Part shown: positions 8,192 to 20,401 of the stretch, piece after piece
Layout of the letters: every line of letters begins with the position of its first letter
Numbering within the stretch: position 1 is the first letter of the stretch
From: Schistocerca nitens
Lineage: Eukaryota; Arthropoda; Insecta; Orthoptera; Acrididae
Reading direction: 5' to 3'
Assembly: GCF_023898315.1 (NCBI RefSeq)
Contig: NC_064615.1
Coordinates: forward strand, 10,648,501-10,712,500
DNA: 64,000 bases
Made by a program: the position numbers and the translations under genes
Notes under the pieces: model-generated
What the model saw: the letters and a program-made list of their open reading frames with translations, nothing else
Told to the model about the DNA's origin: nothing
Databases searched by the model: none

Positions 8192-10270
8192 TCAAAGTTG
8201 ATAGGAGGGGTAGATGGAGGGGAGGAGGACAACATCAGGGAGGGGGAGCTGGCGGAAGCCACCTTGGGAGAGGGTAAGGAGGGTGGAGAGATGGAGACCG
8301 GGTGGGACGTGGGAATACAGGCGCGGCAGCGGGCGGGGGTGGGAGAGGATCGGGGAGACGAGCAGGTGAGGAGGATCGAGTTTACGGGAGGTGTACAGGA
8401 TCCGTATCCTTTCAAGGAAAAGGAGGAGGTGGGGGAAGGGGATGAGATCATACAGGATCCGCGTAGGGGAGGGGAGACGGATGCGATAGGTGAGGCGGAG
8501 AGCATGGCGTTCAAGGATTTGGAGGGATTTATAAAAGGTAGGGGAGGTGGAGATCCAAGCCGGATGGGCATAACAAAGGATAGGGCGGATGAGGGATTTA
8601 TAGGTGTGGAGGATGGTGGAGGGGTCCAGACCCCACGTACGGCCGGAGAGGAGCTTGAGGAGACTGAGTCGGGAGCGTGCCTTGGCTTGGATTGTCCGGA
8701 GGTGGGGAGTCCAGGAGAGGCGACGGTCGAGGGTGACGCCAAGGTACTTAAGGGTGGGAGTGAGGGCGATAGGACGGCCATAGATGGTGATGTAGAAATC
8801 AAGGAGGCGGAAGGAAGGGGTGGTCTTGCCTACAATGATCGCCTGGGTTTTGGAAGGATTGACCTTGAGCAACCACTGGTTGCACCAAGCGGTGAACCGG
8901 TCAAGATGGGATTGGAGAAGGTGTTGGGAGCGCTGCAGGGTGGGGGCAAGGGCAAGGAAGGCGGTGTCATCGGCAAACTGGAGAAGGTGGACGGGGGGTG
9001 ACGGCGGCGGCATGTCCGCCGTGTACAAAAGGTACAGAAGGGGGGAGAGGACGGAGCCTTGGGGCACACCGGCAGAGGGGAAAAAGGTGTAGGAATCGGT
9101 GTTATGGATGGTGACATAGGAAGGACGGCGGGAGAGAAAGGAGCCAATCAGACGGACGTAGTTAATGGGAAGGGCGAAGGTTTGGAGCTTGAAGAGGAGA
9201 CCAGAATGCCATACACGGTCATATGCACGTTCGAGGTCCAGGGAGAGGAAGATTGCGGAGCGACGGGAATTAAGCTGTTCGGAAAGGAGATGAGTGAGGT
9301 GAAGGAGAAGGTCGTCGGAAGAGAAGGACGGCCGAAAGCCACACTGGGTAACGGGAAGGAGGCGGTGCTGGCGGAGATGCTGGTGGAAGCGTCGGGTGAG
9401 GATAGATTCCAGGACCTTGCTGAAGACCGAGGTAAGGCTGATGGGACGGTAGGAGGAGACGGCGGACGGCGGTTTGCCAGGTTTAAGGAACATCAGGATA
9501 CGGGAGGTTTTCCACAGATCGGGGTAGTAACCGGTGGACAGGACTACATTGTAGAGCCTGGCCAGGGTGGAGAGGAAAGAGACAGGAGCTTAACGAAGGT
9601 GGCGGTAGGTGACACGATCGTGACCAGGAGCGGTGTTGCGTTTCGTGCGGAGGGTAGTAATGAGATCCTGTGTAGTGATAGGGGCATTGAGTTCTGTGTG
9701 TGTAATGTTGTCCAAGTACTGGAAACCAGGAGCGAGGGGAGGGACAGAGGTGTCAGTTCGATCGCGGATATCTGGGAAGAGGGAGTAATCGAACTGAGGA
9801 TCATCTGGGATGGAAAATACATCGGAGAGGTAGGAGGCAAAGTGGTTGGCCTTACTAAGGGTGTCAGGGAAGGAGTGATCATCATGGAGAAGAGGATAGT
9901 AGGGGGAGGGTTTAGTTCCGGTAAGGCGACGGAAGGCCGACCAGAACTTGGACGAGTTGATTGGTAGGGTAGCATTTAAACGGGTGCATGTCTGTCGCCA
10001 GTCCAGGCGTTTCTTAGCCGCGAGCAAATTGCGAACGTGTCGTTGGAGTTGCCGGTGGCGTCGTAGTGTGTCCGGGTCACGCGTGTGGAGGAAGGCACGG
10101 TAGAGACGGTGGGATTCACGGAGGAGGAGGATGGCCTGTGGGGGTAAGGTAGGACGTTGGGGGTGGATGGCGACACTAGGGACGTGGGCCTCCACGGCCT
10201 CAGACAAGGTCTGCTGGAGGAAGGAGACAGCATGGGTGACATCATCTGGGTGGTGGTAGGTGAAAGGGTG
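8192..10270 (-). pseudogene. Jockey-clade ORF2 reverse transcriptase, 5' truncated, one in-frame stop
   Basis: The frame is open from the truncation point at 10270 to a TAA at 9590-9592 (after RVTYRHLR). It continues in the same frame (APVSFLSTLARLYNVV) to the true end at 8192. Reverse transcriptase motifs appear in order: KPGKPPSAVSSYRPISL, then [25 protein letters not shown] and the catalytic FADD at 8966-8977. A thumb and C-terminal region with WTPHLRTIQ and RPILCYAHPAW follows. The enzyme copies element RNA at a nicked target. The missing endonuclease is explained by 5' truncation, and the single stop is the only break seen, so the insertion is fairly young. The long plus-strand ORFs here are antisense shadows. 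Confidence 0.85.
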
Positions 10271-10283
10271 GACAGAAGTGCAA

Positions 10284-11690
10284 GCACCGCTGTGTTACTT
10301 AACAGGGCATGGTGAGGTAACATCTTGTGACTTCACCGACCAAGCGGCACTGCAAAATCAAGCTTAGGCAGAAGGGACCGAACTCTGCGACCCAGAATCA
10401 ATATTGAAAATACAACAGCGCTATATACCGATCCTGCCTTGGAGGCGGTTAAGTGGGAGATGTGTCTCAGAGCTGGATAGTGACAGATGGTTACGCGATA
10501 CTCGACGCGCTCGTAGTTTATGTATCAGCCGATAGAGGGGAACTGTGATCTAGTTTCGATTGTGCCCACTAGAGAGCACTAAAGTAATAGGATGTTTTTC
10601 ATAAACTGTTCTAGTATTTTCATAAAGTGTTATTATGTCTTTTTGTGTATGTAAAATGTCACAAATGTGTTTTAGCAGTATGAATGATGCGTGAGTATGG
10701 TTTAAGGTTAATATGAAGATAATTGTTTAACGTGTTATGTAGAGGGATTAAGTGTGGGAACATTTAGAAGAAGTAATGATGTGGACAAAGAGGATTTTTG
10801 TGGAATAGATTCGTAAACTAAGTTTATGGTAAAGGGAAAGTTAATTCAGGTATAAATAACAATAGTAAATAATTTTATGCATAAACAGAACTTCAGCATA
10901 TTAGATAATTACGTCGGTAAAAAGTGCAGTCGTTAGGTTTAGTATTTTGCGATTGGTTATTGATGAAAAGCGCGGACTGACGCGGGAGAATGTTGTTTTG
11001 CTATTGGCTGTTGAATAAACTGACCAATGGTAAAGCAATATTCTTCGCGCGCCTTTCTCAGCTGGTAGAGAAGACTTAGAGTATTCTAGAGAGGAGTCGG
11101 AGCCTAGCCATGAAACAGTTCGGACGTGTGTAGTACTAGTTCCGATGGAAACGGTAAGTTGCCGGATCTAGCAGTGTTTCATACATCAAAAGTGTTGTAA
11201 AGTGACGGCATAATTATTCCGATGGGTGTATAGAAAATTCGGAATTTTTAAGTGAATTTTGTGACGACAAAAGACATATATTCCGCGTGGCGTATTGAGC
11301 AGGTCGGTGGCTAAAAACTGTGAATGCATTAGGTACCAACAGACTTAATATTTGGCCAGCATTCTCAATTTAAAAAAAAAAATACGTATTTTTGTAGCTA
11401 TTACGTTTTCGAGAAATGCAACACCATAAACATGCTAACGTGAGTGAAAGGGATTGTGAGTGACTGTGTTAAGACTAGCACGGGCTTGACAGTGATACAT
11501 GTTCACCTAAGTTTCAGAATATATTAATTAAGGACAAAATTTCCAACTTTTCATTTCGTGTGAAAACTTTCTCCCGAAACGTAGATTAGTGACTTTAATT
11601 GCAGCCTGGTTCACGTCAAAGTACAGTAGGTTTCGCTCGGCTTCCCTACTGATTATATACTGAGACAATGTTCACAGGAAGGTGCAGGTC
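10284..11690. other. Unassigned sequence between LINEs
   Basis: No ORF of note and no repeat family recognised in 1.4 kb. It contains the promoter-like block annotated separately at 10941-11155. A short poly(A) run lies near 11370. Confidence 0.4.
10941..11155 (+). promoter_or_regulatory. Possible CCAAT promoter and short first exon with splice donor
   Basis: Within 100 bp there are two ATTGG motifs (CGATTGGTTATTG near 10950 and GCTATTGGCTG near 11000) and a direct CCAAT (GACCAATGG near 11022). GC-rich sequence with GCGCGCC follows. About 130 bp downstream, GATGGAAACGGTAAGTTG matches a strong splice donor (GTAAGT at about 11150). The clustering suggests an NF-Y-type promoter and a first exon, but no downstream exon was identified. 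It could equally belong to an unrecognised mobile element. Confidence 0.25.
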
Positions 11691-12180
11691 CGTCATAAAG
11701 GGGCGGAAAGAACCGCGCCGCCGCACAAGGAGCACTGACCTGTCAGATAAATGGGAGCAAATGCACTTAAATAACCAGAGCCCAAGCCACTAAAAAGAGA
11801 GGCTTTCAGATCTCCAGTACACATTCCATCCTGCTGCCGTTCTGTCTGCATCGCTAGAACCAGAGTGAATGAATCTCTGTTGAGTTTCAGTGAAACCACG
11901 ACACATTGATTGATGACAACCAACCTGTTACTTGCTTGCTGACTCCAACACCAAGAGGCAGTCAAAGTAGTGCATGCCACAGCTGTTGTCTGCCACTACT
12001 GCCCACTGGGTCAGAGCGAATGGAGAGCGGCTAGCCTTCCGCCACTACTGTGCCATTGTAGATGATCTGCAAGCTGTCATCTTGCCATCTTCGCACCGAC
12101 CAGGCGAGGCGTGTCCGTGCAGCCTCGTGGCTGACTCGCGATTGTCTGCTGTAGTCCTTGTCGATCCATGCCTTGCAGGC
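11691..12180. other. No recognisable feature
   Basis: A plus-strand frame is open from 11974, but its first 70 codons match nothing I know. It becomes LINE-like only from about 12185. Confidence 0.4.
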
Positions 12181-12184
12181 AAAC

Positions 12185-13995
12185 AAAAATTACGCGAAGC
12201 GAAATGCAGCGTGAGGAGGGCTATGCGAGAAGCGTTCAATGAATTCGAAAGTAAAGTTCTGTGTCCTGACTTGGCAGAAAATCCTAAGAAATTTTGGTCT
12301 TATGTCAAAGCGGTAGGTGGATCAAAACAAAATGTCCAGACGCTCTGTGACCAAAATGGTACTGAAACAGAGGATGACAGACTAAAGATCGAAATACTAA
12401 ATGTCTTTTTCCAAAGCTGTTTCACAGAGGAAGAGTGCACTGTAGTTCCTTCTCTAGATTGTCTCACAGATGACAAAATGGTAGATATCTAAACAGACGA
12501 CAGAGGGATAGAAAAACAATTAAAATCGCTCAAAAGAGGAAACGCCGCTAGACCTGATGAGATACATTCGATTTTACACAGAGTACGCGAAGGAACTTGT
12601 CCCCCTTCTTGCAGCGGTGTACCGTAGGTCTCTAGAAGAGCGTAGCGTTCCAAAGGATTGGAAAAGGGCACAGGTCACCCCGTTTTCAAGAAGAGACGTC
12701 GAACAAATGTGCAGAACTATAGACCTATATTTAACGTCGATCAGTTGTAGAGTTTTGGAGCACGTATTGGGTTCGCGTATAATGACTTTTCTGGAGACTA
12801 GAACCCTACTCTGTAGGAATCAGCATGGGTTCCGAAAAAGACGATCGTATGAAAGCCAGCCCGCGCTATTCGTCCACGAGACTCAGAGGGCCATAGACAA
12901 GGGTTCCCAGGAAGGTGCCGTGTTTCTTGACTTCCGCAAGGCGTTCGATACAGTTCCCCACAGTCGTTTAATGAGCAATTGAAGAGCATATGGGCTATCA
13001 GGCCAATTATGTGATTGGATTGAAGAGTTCCTAGATAACAGAACACAGCATGTCACTTTCAATGGAGAGAAGTCTTCCGAAGCGAGAGTGATTTCAGGTG
13101 TGCCGCAGGGGAGTGTCGTAGGACCGTTGCTATTCACAATATACATAAATGACCTTGTGGATGACATCGGATGTTCACTGAGGCTTTTTGCGGATGATGC
13201 TATAGTATATCGAGAGGTTGTAACAGTGGAAAAGTGTACTGAAATGCAGGAGAATCTGCAACGAATTGACGCATGGTGCAGGGAATGGCAATTGAATCTC
13301 AATGTAGACAAGTGAAATGTGCTGCGAATAGATAGAAAGAAAGATCGTTTATCATTTAGCTAGAATATAGCAGGTCAGCAACTAGAAGCAGTTAATTACA
13401 TAAATTATCTGGGAGTAGGCATTAGGAGCGATCTAAAACGGAATGGCCATATAAAATTAATCGTCGGTAAAGCAGATGCCAGACTGAGATTTATTGGAAG
13501 AATCCTAAGGAAATGCAGTCCGAAAACAAGGGAAGTAGGTTACAGTACACTTGTTCGCCCACTGCATGAATACTGCTCACCAGTGTGGGATCCGTACCAA
13601 ATAGGGTAGATAGAAGAGAAAGAGAAGATACAACGGAGAGCAGCGTGCTTCGTTACAGGATCATTTAGTAATCGCGAAAGCGTTACGGAGATGATAGATA
13701 AGACTCCAGTGGAAGACTCTGCAGGATTGACGCTCAGTAGCTCGGTACGGCCGTTTGTTGGAGTTTCGACAACATACCTTCGCCGAGGAGTCAATCAGTA
13801 TATTACTCCCTCCTACGTATATCTCGCGTTGAAACCATGAGGATAAAATCAGAGAGATTAGAGCCCACACAGAGGCATACCGACAATCTTTCTTTCCACG
13901 AACAATACGAGACTGGAATAGAAGGGTGAACCGATAGAGGTACTCAAAGTACCCTCGGGCACACACCATAGGTGGCTTGCGGGGTAGAGATGTAT
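12185..13995 (+). mobile_element. CR1-type LINE, copy a (5' truncated, decayed)
   Basis: The plus strand carries the C-terminal half of a CR1-group ORF2. The linker (NPKKFWSYVKAVGGSKQNVQ) is followed by RT motifs in broken frames: NQHGFRKRRS, FLDFRKAFDTVPH, GVPQGSVVGPLLF and LRLFADDAIVYRE (catalytic FADD near 13187-13198). The C-terminal CSPVWDPYQ-like domain follows. It ends near 13990 with the family 3' end (GTGGCTTGCGG then a GATGTA-like remnant). Several stops and frameshifts separate the pieces at 11974-12492, 12557-12982 and 13088-13315. It has the same family as copies b and c, and the endonuclease is absent. Confidence 0.8.
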
Positions 13996-14513
13996 ATGGT
14001 GGGTGACCAGGGCCTAGCCTTCACGACAGCCGGCATTCTCCACCTCAGTGCACGACACAGTGTCTTCCAGAGCGCTGAGGCGGTAACCGCACTGCGTCAT
14101 CGCAGTATGTCTGTGCGGGCCGTCGGCAGCTGAGCGCGCAGCCACGGAACTGACGTGCGCTGGTGACGCAACGAATCGCTGCCGAAGCGTCAGCATTCCT
14201 TCGCAGCATGTGCAAATGCACGCAGCTGCCGCCTGCAGCTCTGAAGTACTTCGTGCACAACGGTAAGAGTGGCGCTCTGGTCAACCAGTTAATGTTATTG
14301 CAGATGTCACTGTATCAGTGATGCTTCCAGGCATACACTGGACCACTCACCCTCACTCTACTCTCGACCTCCTTATTACGGGGCGATCGCAGCCCTCAGT
14401 CGTGACAATACTGTCAGGCTGACGAAGTAACTGCTGTCCTCAAGTTGTCTAAGCAGTCTTACCTTTCGAGACCTAAAAATACACTGAAGGGCCCAAGAAA
14501 CTGGTTTCCTTTG
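13996..14513. other. No recognisable feature
   Basis: Moderately GC-rich, without convincing coding signal or repeat family. Confidence 0.4.
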
Positions 14514-15409
14514 TTTTTTTTTTTTTGGGGGGGGGGGGGGGGGTCGTCAGCCTTCTGACTGGTTTTATTGGGCCCGCCACGAATTCCTCTCCTGTGCCAA
14601 CTTCTTCATCTCAGAATAGCACCTGCAACCTACATCCTCAATTATTTGCTGGATGTATTCAAATCTCTGTCTTCCTCTACAGCTTTTGCCCTCTACAGCT
14701 CCATATAGTGCCATGGAAGTCATTCCATCATCTCTTAACAGATATCCTATAATCCTGCCCCTTCTCTCTTATTAGTGTTTTCCACATATTCCCCCCCCCC
14801 CCCCCCCCTATTCTGCGCACAACCTCCTCATTCCTTACCTCACCAGTCCACCTAATTCTCAACATTCTTCTGTAGCACCACATCTCAAATGCTTCGATTC
14901 TCTTCCTTTCCAGTTTTCCCACAGTCCATGCTTCACTAACATACAATGCTGTACTCCAGACGTACATTCTCAGAAATATCTCCCTGACATTAAGGCCAAT
15001 GTTTGATACTAGTAGACTTCTCTTTGCCAGGAATGTCCTTTTTGCCACTGTTAGTCTGCTTTGGACGTCCCCCTTGCTCTGTCCGTCATTGGTTATTTTA
15101 CTCCCTAGGTAGCAGAATTCCTTAACTTCATCTACTAACACTCTAACACATCCTCAATATTATTTTCCATTCTTCTGTATATTATTCTTGTCAGCAACTC
15201 GGATGAATCAACTGATTGTCCGATAATTCTCGCATTTGTCAGCCCTTGCAGTCTTCGGAATTGTGTCGATGATATTTTTCCGGAAGTCACTTGGTATGTC
15301 CCGTATTCATATATTCTGCACAACAAAACAACGTGAATAGTCGTTTTGTTGCCACCTCCCCCAATGATTATAGAAATTCTGATGAAATGTTATCTATTCC
15401 TTCTGCCTT

Positions 15410-15584
15410 TGTTGCTACACACTAGTGAAATCAAGGACACAGTAAACTTCTGCTCACATACACCTTTATTCTCACACGTCCATTTTACAGTTACAGTTGA
15501 AATATATCTGCTGCAGAGGGCAGCACAATGTACAGACTTAACAGAACTGCCAACAGATGGCGTAGGAGTCTTCATTCCCCGACA
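15410..15584 (-). repeat. BEL/Pao 3' LTR
   Basis: 175 bp, TG...CA ends. No difference from the other LTR was found by eye. It follows the duplicated target GCCTT. Confidence 0.9.
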
Positions 15585-18500
15585 TCCTCCCCACCCTGGT
15601 CCATCTCGAGGGGGATGACCAGCTGGACCGGTCGATAGATCTTCATACCATCTGGCTGGCGAAGGATGATGCACCGTATTTTACTGTCTCTGCCATGCCG
15701 CACTTCTTCTACCACAGCCCTCTTCCACAAGTGCCGTGGTTTGCTGTCTTCTTGGAGCAGAACAACCTCTCCAATTCTCGGTTTCCTCTGTGAAGGGTAT
15801 CCCTTCACCTCATGATATTGTCTTAGCAGCAGGAGGTATTCTGTCTTCCACCTGCGCCAGATGTCGTCATTGACCTTTTGTCTGAGTCGGAACTCCTTGG
15901 CAAGGTCCTTTCTAGTTGCTGGCTCTGGCCCACATGGAATTGTTACTAATTTCCCACCATTTAGAAAGTGGGCTGGCGTCAGTGCAGTGTCACTCTCTCC
16001 TTGAGTGATGGGTCGTGAGTTTATTGCGGCTTCTATGCTGATCAAGGTGGTGTTTAAGCTCTCTTCATCCACCTGGGAGCGACCAAGAACTTTCCTCAGG
16101 CAGCGCTTGACTGAGCCTATCGTGCGTTCCCACCAGCCTCCCCACCAAGCCGCACGTGGTGGTATGAATTTCCAAGTGATTCCATGGTGGGCACAGTAGA
16201 GCTGTACGTCAGTATGCTGCATGGTTTTGAAAAGCTCTGCCAGCTCTGAGTTGGCTGCATGGAATGTTGTAGCATTGTCTGAGTAGACAGTGACTGGTAG
16301 GCTCCTACGTCCTGCAAAGCGTTGCACGGCCATCAAAAATCTGTCAGTGGACATGTCAGTTGCAAGTTCAATATGAATGGCCCGTGTTGTTGCACATGTG
16401 AATAGGACCATGTAGGAACCTTTTGTTTGATGTCCAGATTTGACATATAATGGTCCGGCAAAATCGATGCCTGTTACTGCAAATGGTCTTGAAGGCTGAA
16501 CTCTGTCCAGTGGTAGTGGGGCCTCCATCTCTTCATACCGGCGACTGTGTATTATCTTGCATGGTAGGCAAGAGTGAAGAACTCTCCTAACAGCTTGTCG
16601 TAAGGCGCGAAGACGCGCTTCAGCAGTTGTGCGGTTGCAGGAGAGAGGCATATCCTTCTTTCGAGGCAGAGATACAACTCTGCGACCATATTCCACACAG
16701 TATGATTCTCGGAATTCCTGATAAATAGGGTGGTCCATGGGTTTTAATGCTCGCTCTTGATGTCCTGTTATCCCGATTGTCTCCAGGTCCCAAAATCGGC
16801 GCACTGACTCATCAGATATATCACTGCAGCTGCCCTGAATAAAGTTGACAGTTGCTCTGTTGATGGTGGTGCTAGATCTGTTTCCACTGAGAACATATCC
16901 AAAGATTGTTGGGAGAAGAACTAATGATGGTGATACCTTGATTGGTTGTTCCGAAGTCACGATTCTCCAGTAATAATCAGCTCCAATCAGGCTCTCAATA
17001 GGTAGATCTTCAGTGTCTCCTTTAGGATCTGCGAGTGGTGTACCACCACTCAAGACCATATCTCCTACATCTTGTGGCACTGTTGGTTGCTGTGAAAAAT
17101 TATTTGTGCTTTCAACGGCTGTTACTGATATGTGGGAATTAGTGGAGCACCCCACCATATTAAACTGCACCTTCTTCCGTGAGAGTGATGAACTGTAACT
17201 GGATTCGAAAGTAGTTATCTCGAGAGTAGTGCTTCCAATGACACTTAGTTGGAGAGATTCGATCAGTGAATGGTGAATGAAACTCGATTGACTCCCTGTG
17301 TCCAGGATGGCACGTGTCTGTTTGCTCTTACCAGTGGGTCCTGTGATACTCACACGAGCAGTCTGCAGGTATGTGAAGTTAGAAGTCATAGTTTCAATTT
17401 TATTTACTGTTGTGGTATGGCTACTGCAGATAGAAATGTGATGCTCCCCCTTACATTTCGCACAGGACGCCTTTCCCCGTTTGAAACACTGATTTCTGTT
17501 GTGGCCACGTCTCAGGCATAGAAAGCAACGGTTCATTGTCTTGAGGGCGTCGATTCTTGCCTGCAAGCTTGCAATCTTTTGGCAGTCTTGGCCCCAGTGC
17601 CCTCTTTCGCCGCAATACACACAGAAGGGCTCTGAATTCTGTTGTTTCTTCTTGTCCCTCTTCGTTTTAACCCTTACATGGAAGGCAGATGAAGTTGGTA
17701 CGTAATTTTCGTGTGGTACAATATCTCCACGAATTTTGCGTGTGTTGATAGCTCCTTCCACCTCTTCATTTATGAACTCCATAAGGTGGGTGAGGTTCCC
17801 TTCTTCAATCTTTTGCCTTCGGGCATGAACAAGCCAATTTTTGCAAATTTCTTCAGGAAAGGCTCGAAGAAGTTTGGGTGCAAGCACTCTCCCATAAGAG
17901 TCCACATTTTCTCCTAGTGCTCGTAGTGCTTGGATGCGCTTATGGCACTCAATGTAGGTGGAATTGAGAGCCTCTGGACTGCCTGAAGTCGAAGTGTTAA
18001 GATTCTCCAAGAAATCCAGGTGACTTTGGATAATTCTGTTCTTATCCCCATATTTGGATTTCAAAATTTGCTTAGTCTGCTCATATGTATCAGCTGTAAC
18101 AGCAATGCCATCGACCAAGTCCTTAGGTTCCCCATCAAGGTAACCACGGAGGAATACATGCTTGTTCATTGTTGACACCATCGGATTCTCGTCTATGGAA
18201 GCTGTGAATTGCTCCCAAAATCGAGGCCAAGCTTCTATATCCCCTGAGAATGCGTGCAGTTTGATAGTAGGCAATTTTATGTCCATACAGGCGTGTTGTT
18301 GAGCCGCTGACGTCGCATTCCTGTCCCCTGAGCGCGCTCCTCCTAGAAGGCCTTTCGCCTTTCGGAGGGCGCGTTTGCATTTATCAGTATATTCCTCACA
18401 AGCTTCCGTGTCGGCTTCGTATTCAGAGTCATCCAGCAAGTCCTGTATTGTATCGTTGAGTCGGCTCAACTCTTCTAATGTTTCCTGTAGGCGTTCCTGG

Positions 18501-19154
18501 AAGTGTTCTACTTCTTCTGCAGCTGTAGAACCATCGAAGGCGTTTATTTGGCTGACGAAACGCGTCGCATTCGATCACAAGGTCGTCCGCTTCCGGCGCA
18601 GCCTCCCCAAGTTCGGAGCTACTGCTTCTGCCATGGTGAGTTGGTGGTTTTGCTTTCTGTCGCGAGAGTGCGTTCAAGGTCAAGACACCCCGTCAGTTGG
18701 ATGCTATCGCTAAGGGATGGCGCTGTCCAGGAGTGTGAACCGTTAGCAGCCCCCTAGTGGTGTTTGTAGTTCTCAACAGATGGCGCGACCGTGCAGTTTT
18801 CAACTTCCCGCGACCTTTAGTAGTGGTCGCTGTTGCTAACAGATGGCGCTGCAGTCTACCAATACTTTAGCAAGTCCCCTTTGTGCCTTGCAAATAATAC
18901 GCCAACTGCCCTCTATTGCTCTGCCACCAACAAACATGCACCAAGTAACATCACATACAAATCAATCGCCCCGCAGTGTCCTTTGCTACAGTTTCAGAGC
19001 AATGCCGCAACTTATCTGTGTGAGCTGAACGTGGCGTGACGTGACCGGATTTTGAGATTGAAGTCGCTCAAAACCTTCTCCGCCAGCGTCGAGTCCTCTT
19101 TAATGTGTAGTAGCACTCTATCTCTTCATGTTCTCCCAGGTTTCGGCACCAAAA

Positions 19155-19329
19155 TGTTGCTACACACTAGTGAAATCAAGGACACAGTAAACTTCTGCTC
19201 ACATACACCTTTATTCTCACACGTCCATTTTACAGTTACAGTTGAAATATATCTGCTGCAGAGGGCAGCACAATGTACAGACTTAACAGAACTGCCAACA
19301 GATGGCGTAGGAGTCTTCATTCCCCGACA
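19155..19329 (-). repeat. BEL/Pao 5' LTR
   Basis: 175 bp, TG...CA ends, followed by the second GCCTT. The primer-binding site lies directly next to its inner edge. Confidence 0.9.
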
Positions 19330-20201
19330 GCCTTATTTGACCTTAAGTCCTCCAAAGCTTTCCTAAATTCTGAATCTAATACTGGATCCCCTATCTCTTC
19401 TAAATCGACTCCTTTTCCTTCCTCTATCACATCAGACAAATCTTCCCCCTCATAGAGACCTTCAATGTGCTCTTTCCACCTATCCTCTCTCTCCTCTGCA
19501 TTTAACAATGGAATTCCCGTGGCACACTTAATGTTACCAACCTCGCTTTTAGTGTCACTGAAGGCTGTTTTGACTTTCTTCTATGCTGAGTCTGTCCTTC
19601 CAACAATCATTTATATACTTCCTCCTTTCATCGATCAACTGAAGTATTTCTTCTGTTACCTATGCTTTCTTCGCGGTTACCTTCTTAGTACCTATATTTT
19701 TCTTTCCAACCCCTGTAATGGCCCTTTTTAGAGATGCCCATTCCTCTTCAACTGTACTGCTAGTGAGCTATTCCTTATGGCCGTATATATAACCTCAGAG
19801 AACTTCGAGCGTATCTCGCCATTCCTTAGTACTTCCGTATCCCACTTCTTTACATATTGACCCTTCCTGAAAATCTCTTGAACTTCAGCCTAACCTTCAT
19901 CACTCCTACATTGTGATCTAGGCCTATATCTGCTCCTGGGTACGCCTCACAATGCAGTATCTGATTTCGGAATCTCTGTCTGAGCATAATGTAATCTAAC
20001 TGAAATCTTCCCGTGCCACCCGGCATTTTCCAAGTACATCTCGTCCTCTACTGCTTCTTGAACAGAGTATCCGCCATTACTAGCTGAAATTTATCATAGA
20101 AGTCAATTAGTCTTTCTCTTCTTTCATTCCTTGTCCCAAGCCCATATCCTTCTTCATCTTCAGCTTGTGACGTCGGCATGCATACCTGAACTATTGTTGT
20201 C

Positions 20202-20401
20202 AAAAATGGTTCAAATGGTTCTGAGCACTATGGGATTTAACATCTGTGGTGATCAGTCCCCTAGAACTTAGAACTACTAAAACCTAACTAACCTAAGGAC
20301 ATCACACACATCCATGCCCGAGGCAGGATTCGAACCTGCGACCGTAGCAGTCGCGCGGTTCCAGACTGCGCGGCTAGAACCGCTAGACCACCGCGGCCGG
20401 C
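20202..20401 (-). mobile_element. tRNA-derived SINE, family S1
   Basis: Minus-strand copy with the same head as the 5020 copy (B box GGTTCGAATCC at about 20327-20337) and the same body. It is flanked by AACTATTGTTGTC (20189-20201) and AACTACCGTTGTC (20402-20414), a 13-bp duplication with two differences. It sits in the endonuclease region of the family A LINE. Confidence 0.9.

Larger units (their letters stand above)
6196..10270 (-). mobile_element. 5'-truncated Jockey-clade LINE, split by a Tc1 element
   Basis: A 13-bp duplication, GACAGAAGTGCAA, flanks the insertion (6183-6195 and 10271-10283). The 3' end is a poly(A) run (plus-strand T run from 6196) preceded by an AATAAAG polyadenylation signal. 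The 3' untranslated region includes a strongly purine/pyrimidine-skewed block at about 7990-8190. The 5' end falls inside ORF2, so the endonuclease part was never copied, a common outcome of target-primed reverse transcription. A Tc1 element (6291-7712) lies in the 3' untranslated region. The LINE itself is about 2.65 kb. Confidence 0.85.
15410..19329 (-). mobile_element. BEL/Pao LTR retrotransposon, broken, recent insertion
   Basis: Two 175-bp LTRs (15410-15584 and 19155-19329), each starting TG and ending CA, look identical. A 5-bp duplication GCCTT (15405-15409, 19330-19334) flanks the whole. On the minus strand a primer-binding site with TGGTGCCGAAACC lies just inside the 5' LTR (about 19140-19153), and a purine-rich tract lies beside the 3' LTR. 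Parts recognisable in order are a BEL-type Gag region (about 17.7-18.5 kb), CCHC knuckles (about 17.45-17.62 kb), an aspartic protease with the DTGS motif (about 17.3 kb), and an integrase region with the following BEL-type C-terminal domain (about 15.6-16.6 kb). The family protein set is not complete, so this copy is broken with one large defect and would depend on others. The identical LTRs argue for a young insertion. Confidence 0.9.

Noticed and set aside
8108-9967. Long plus-strand ORFs rich in Gly, Glu and Lys (8108-9001, 9059-9967)
   Set aside because: They are antisense to the Jockey reverse transcriptase, which has all RT motifs on the minus strand. The strand composition bias alone keeps these frames open.
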